A stretch of 64,000 nt of DNA. Source: Atrina japonica (lineage: Eukaryota; Mollusca; Bivalvia; Pterioida; Pinnidae). Shown here one piece after another: positions 63,203 through 64,000 of the stretch. The translations under genes and the position numbers were made by a program. The DNA lies in contig BROG01000345.1 of assembly GCA_030159075.1 (NCBI GenBank), positions 434,001 to 498,000 on the forward strand, given 5' to 3'. Each line of letters opens with the position of its first letter. Positions within the stretch are counted from its first letter, which is position 1. The notes under the pieces were generated by a model that saw only the letters and a program-made list of their open reading frames with translations, was not told where the DNA came from and made no database searches.

Positions 63203-64000
63203 ACACTTCTATATTTCAGAGAATACAACTTGCTGTAAATGAAAGTCTACTTGGGAGGTTTCAATACTTAACAGATTAAAAGAAAAATTTGTATATAATT
63301 AGCTTGGCCCTGGAAGACTAGGGTTTCACCTTGACTAATGCTTTAGGTAAACATAAGACAGTGGGTGATTTTCTATGGCTGTCAAATTTTGATGAAACTA
63401 ATAACTTGCTTGTTTGACATTGCTCCAAACATGAAATGAAGAAAGCAGACTATATCCTCTCCCTATATCATTATCAATTATTTTCAATTTTCAGAACATG
63501 TTATCTTTTTAAAAAAACACTTTTAATTGAATGATAAAAAATTGCTATAAAATTTAAATAAGATACAACAGAAATGTCCACAACTTACCCCTCAAATGAG
63601 TGATAAATGAAGTAAAGGCAGAATGCAGATAGACATATATTTAGTGGCTACAGGGGCATATCTACTGGTAAGCAAAAATAATTGGTACTCATAACTTTGG
63701 TGACAGCTACAGTAGCATAATAATGACTCCACAATATTTGTTAACATGTATATATACATATATGTGACCTCGCATTACCTGAACATAGCATTCATACTAT
63801 AAAATGTTAGTTACATTCCAATGTGTTATCAAAAGTGATCTTTTGCCCATAAAACAACTTGAAAATGTTTTTCCTGATTCAATTCAATGCCGAGATTGTA
63901 ACATAAAACAGGGCACAAGTTTCTCACGTTGATGTCATGTCAGATTTGTACTCATAAAAATCTGGGTATGGAGGTATATATATGACAAGTAGTGTCATGC

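Larger units (their letters stand above)
29487..64000. other. Upstream or 5' intronic DNA without a confirmed gene
   Basis: Sequence 5' of the probable first coding exon of the RhoGEF gene. It may be a 5' intron (if a distant non-coding or alternative first exon exists) or intergenic DNA. It holds most of the tandem arrays and TIR elements in the window. In 29490-31500, 32730-33530, 35800-38100, 47200-48750, 49120-51650, 53750-54640 and 63210-64000 I see little beyond AT-rich sequence and isolated open frames without splice or family support. Confidence 0.5.

Overview
This window reads as one piece of a large, AT-rich, repeat-dense animal genome. It is most likely from a bivalve mollusc (scallop or oyster type). 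That assignment is inference. It rests on tRNA-derived SINEs with a central region I associate with bivalve SINEs, many short TIR elements (MITEs), the frequent palindrome ACATGTAC, numerous minisatellites and a sparse gene with very long introns. There are no operons, no bacterial signals and no CRISPR array.

Only one gene can be supported with confidence. It lies on the minus strand and is seen as two exons: 29462..29141 (probable first coding exon, ATG at 29462) and 13215..12302. The first ends in phase 1 and the second begins with the two bases that complete that codon, so together they give an open 412-residue N-terminus across a GT-AG intron of about 15.9 kb. The last 28 residues match the start of a Dbl-homology (RhoGEF) domain of the PLEKHG1/2/3 type. 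The rest of the DH domain and the PH domain are not recognisable in the window and probably lie beyond its left edge.

Layout. 1-12.3 kb: intron 3' of the second exon, with SINEs, a G-run, a microsatellite and a MITE with a SINE nested in it. 12.3-13.2 kb: RhoGEF exon. 13.2-29.1 kb: long intron with MITEs, a full SINE, a 28-bp minisatellite of about 1.5 kb with higher-order structure, a 98-bp triplication and a 20-bp minisatellite. 29.1-29.5 kb: first coding exon. 29.5-64 kb: upstream or 5' intronic DNA. This holds a 30-bp minisatellite, a 1-kb foldback element, a 713-bp tandem duplication with an unusually conserved core, a 63/126-bp minisatellite, a hairpin, 33-bp, 39-bp and 50-bp minisatellites, a CpG-retaining TIR element and a dispersed element inserted into a minisatellite. 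Two weak exon candidates (plus strand 44875..45008; minus strand 62514..62232) are listed at low confidence.

Most long open frames outside the two exons come from minisatellites whose period is a multiple of three (30, 33, 39 bp), which stay open on both strands. They should not be read as proteins. Repeat boundaries were read by eye and are approximate.
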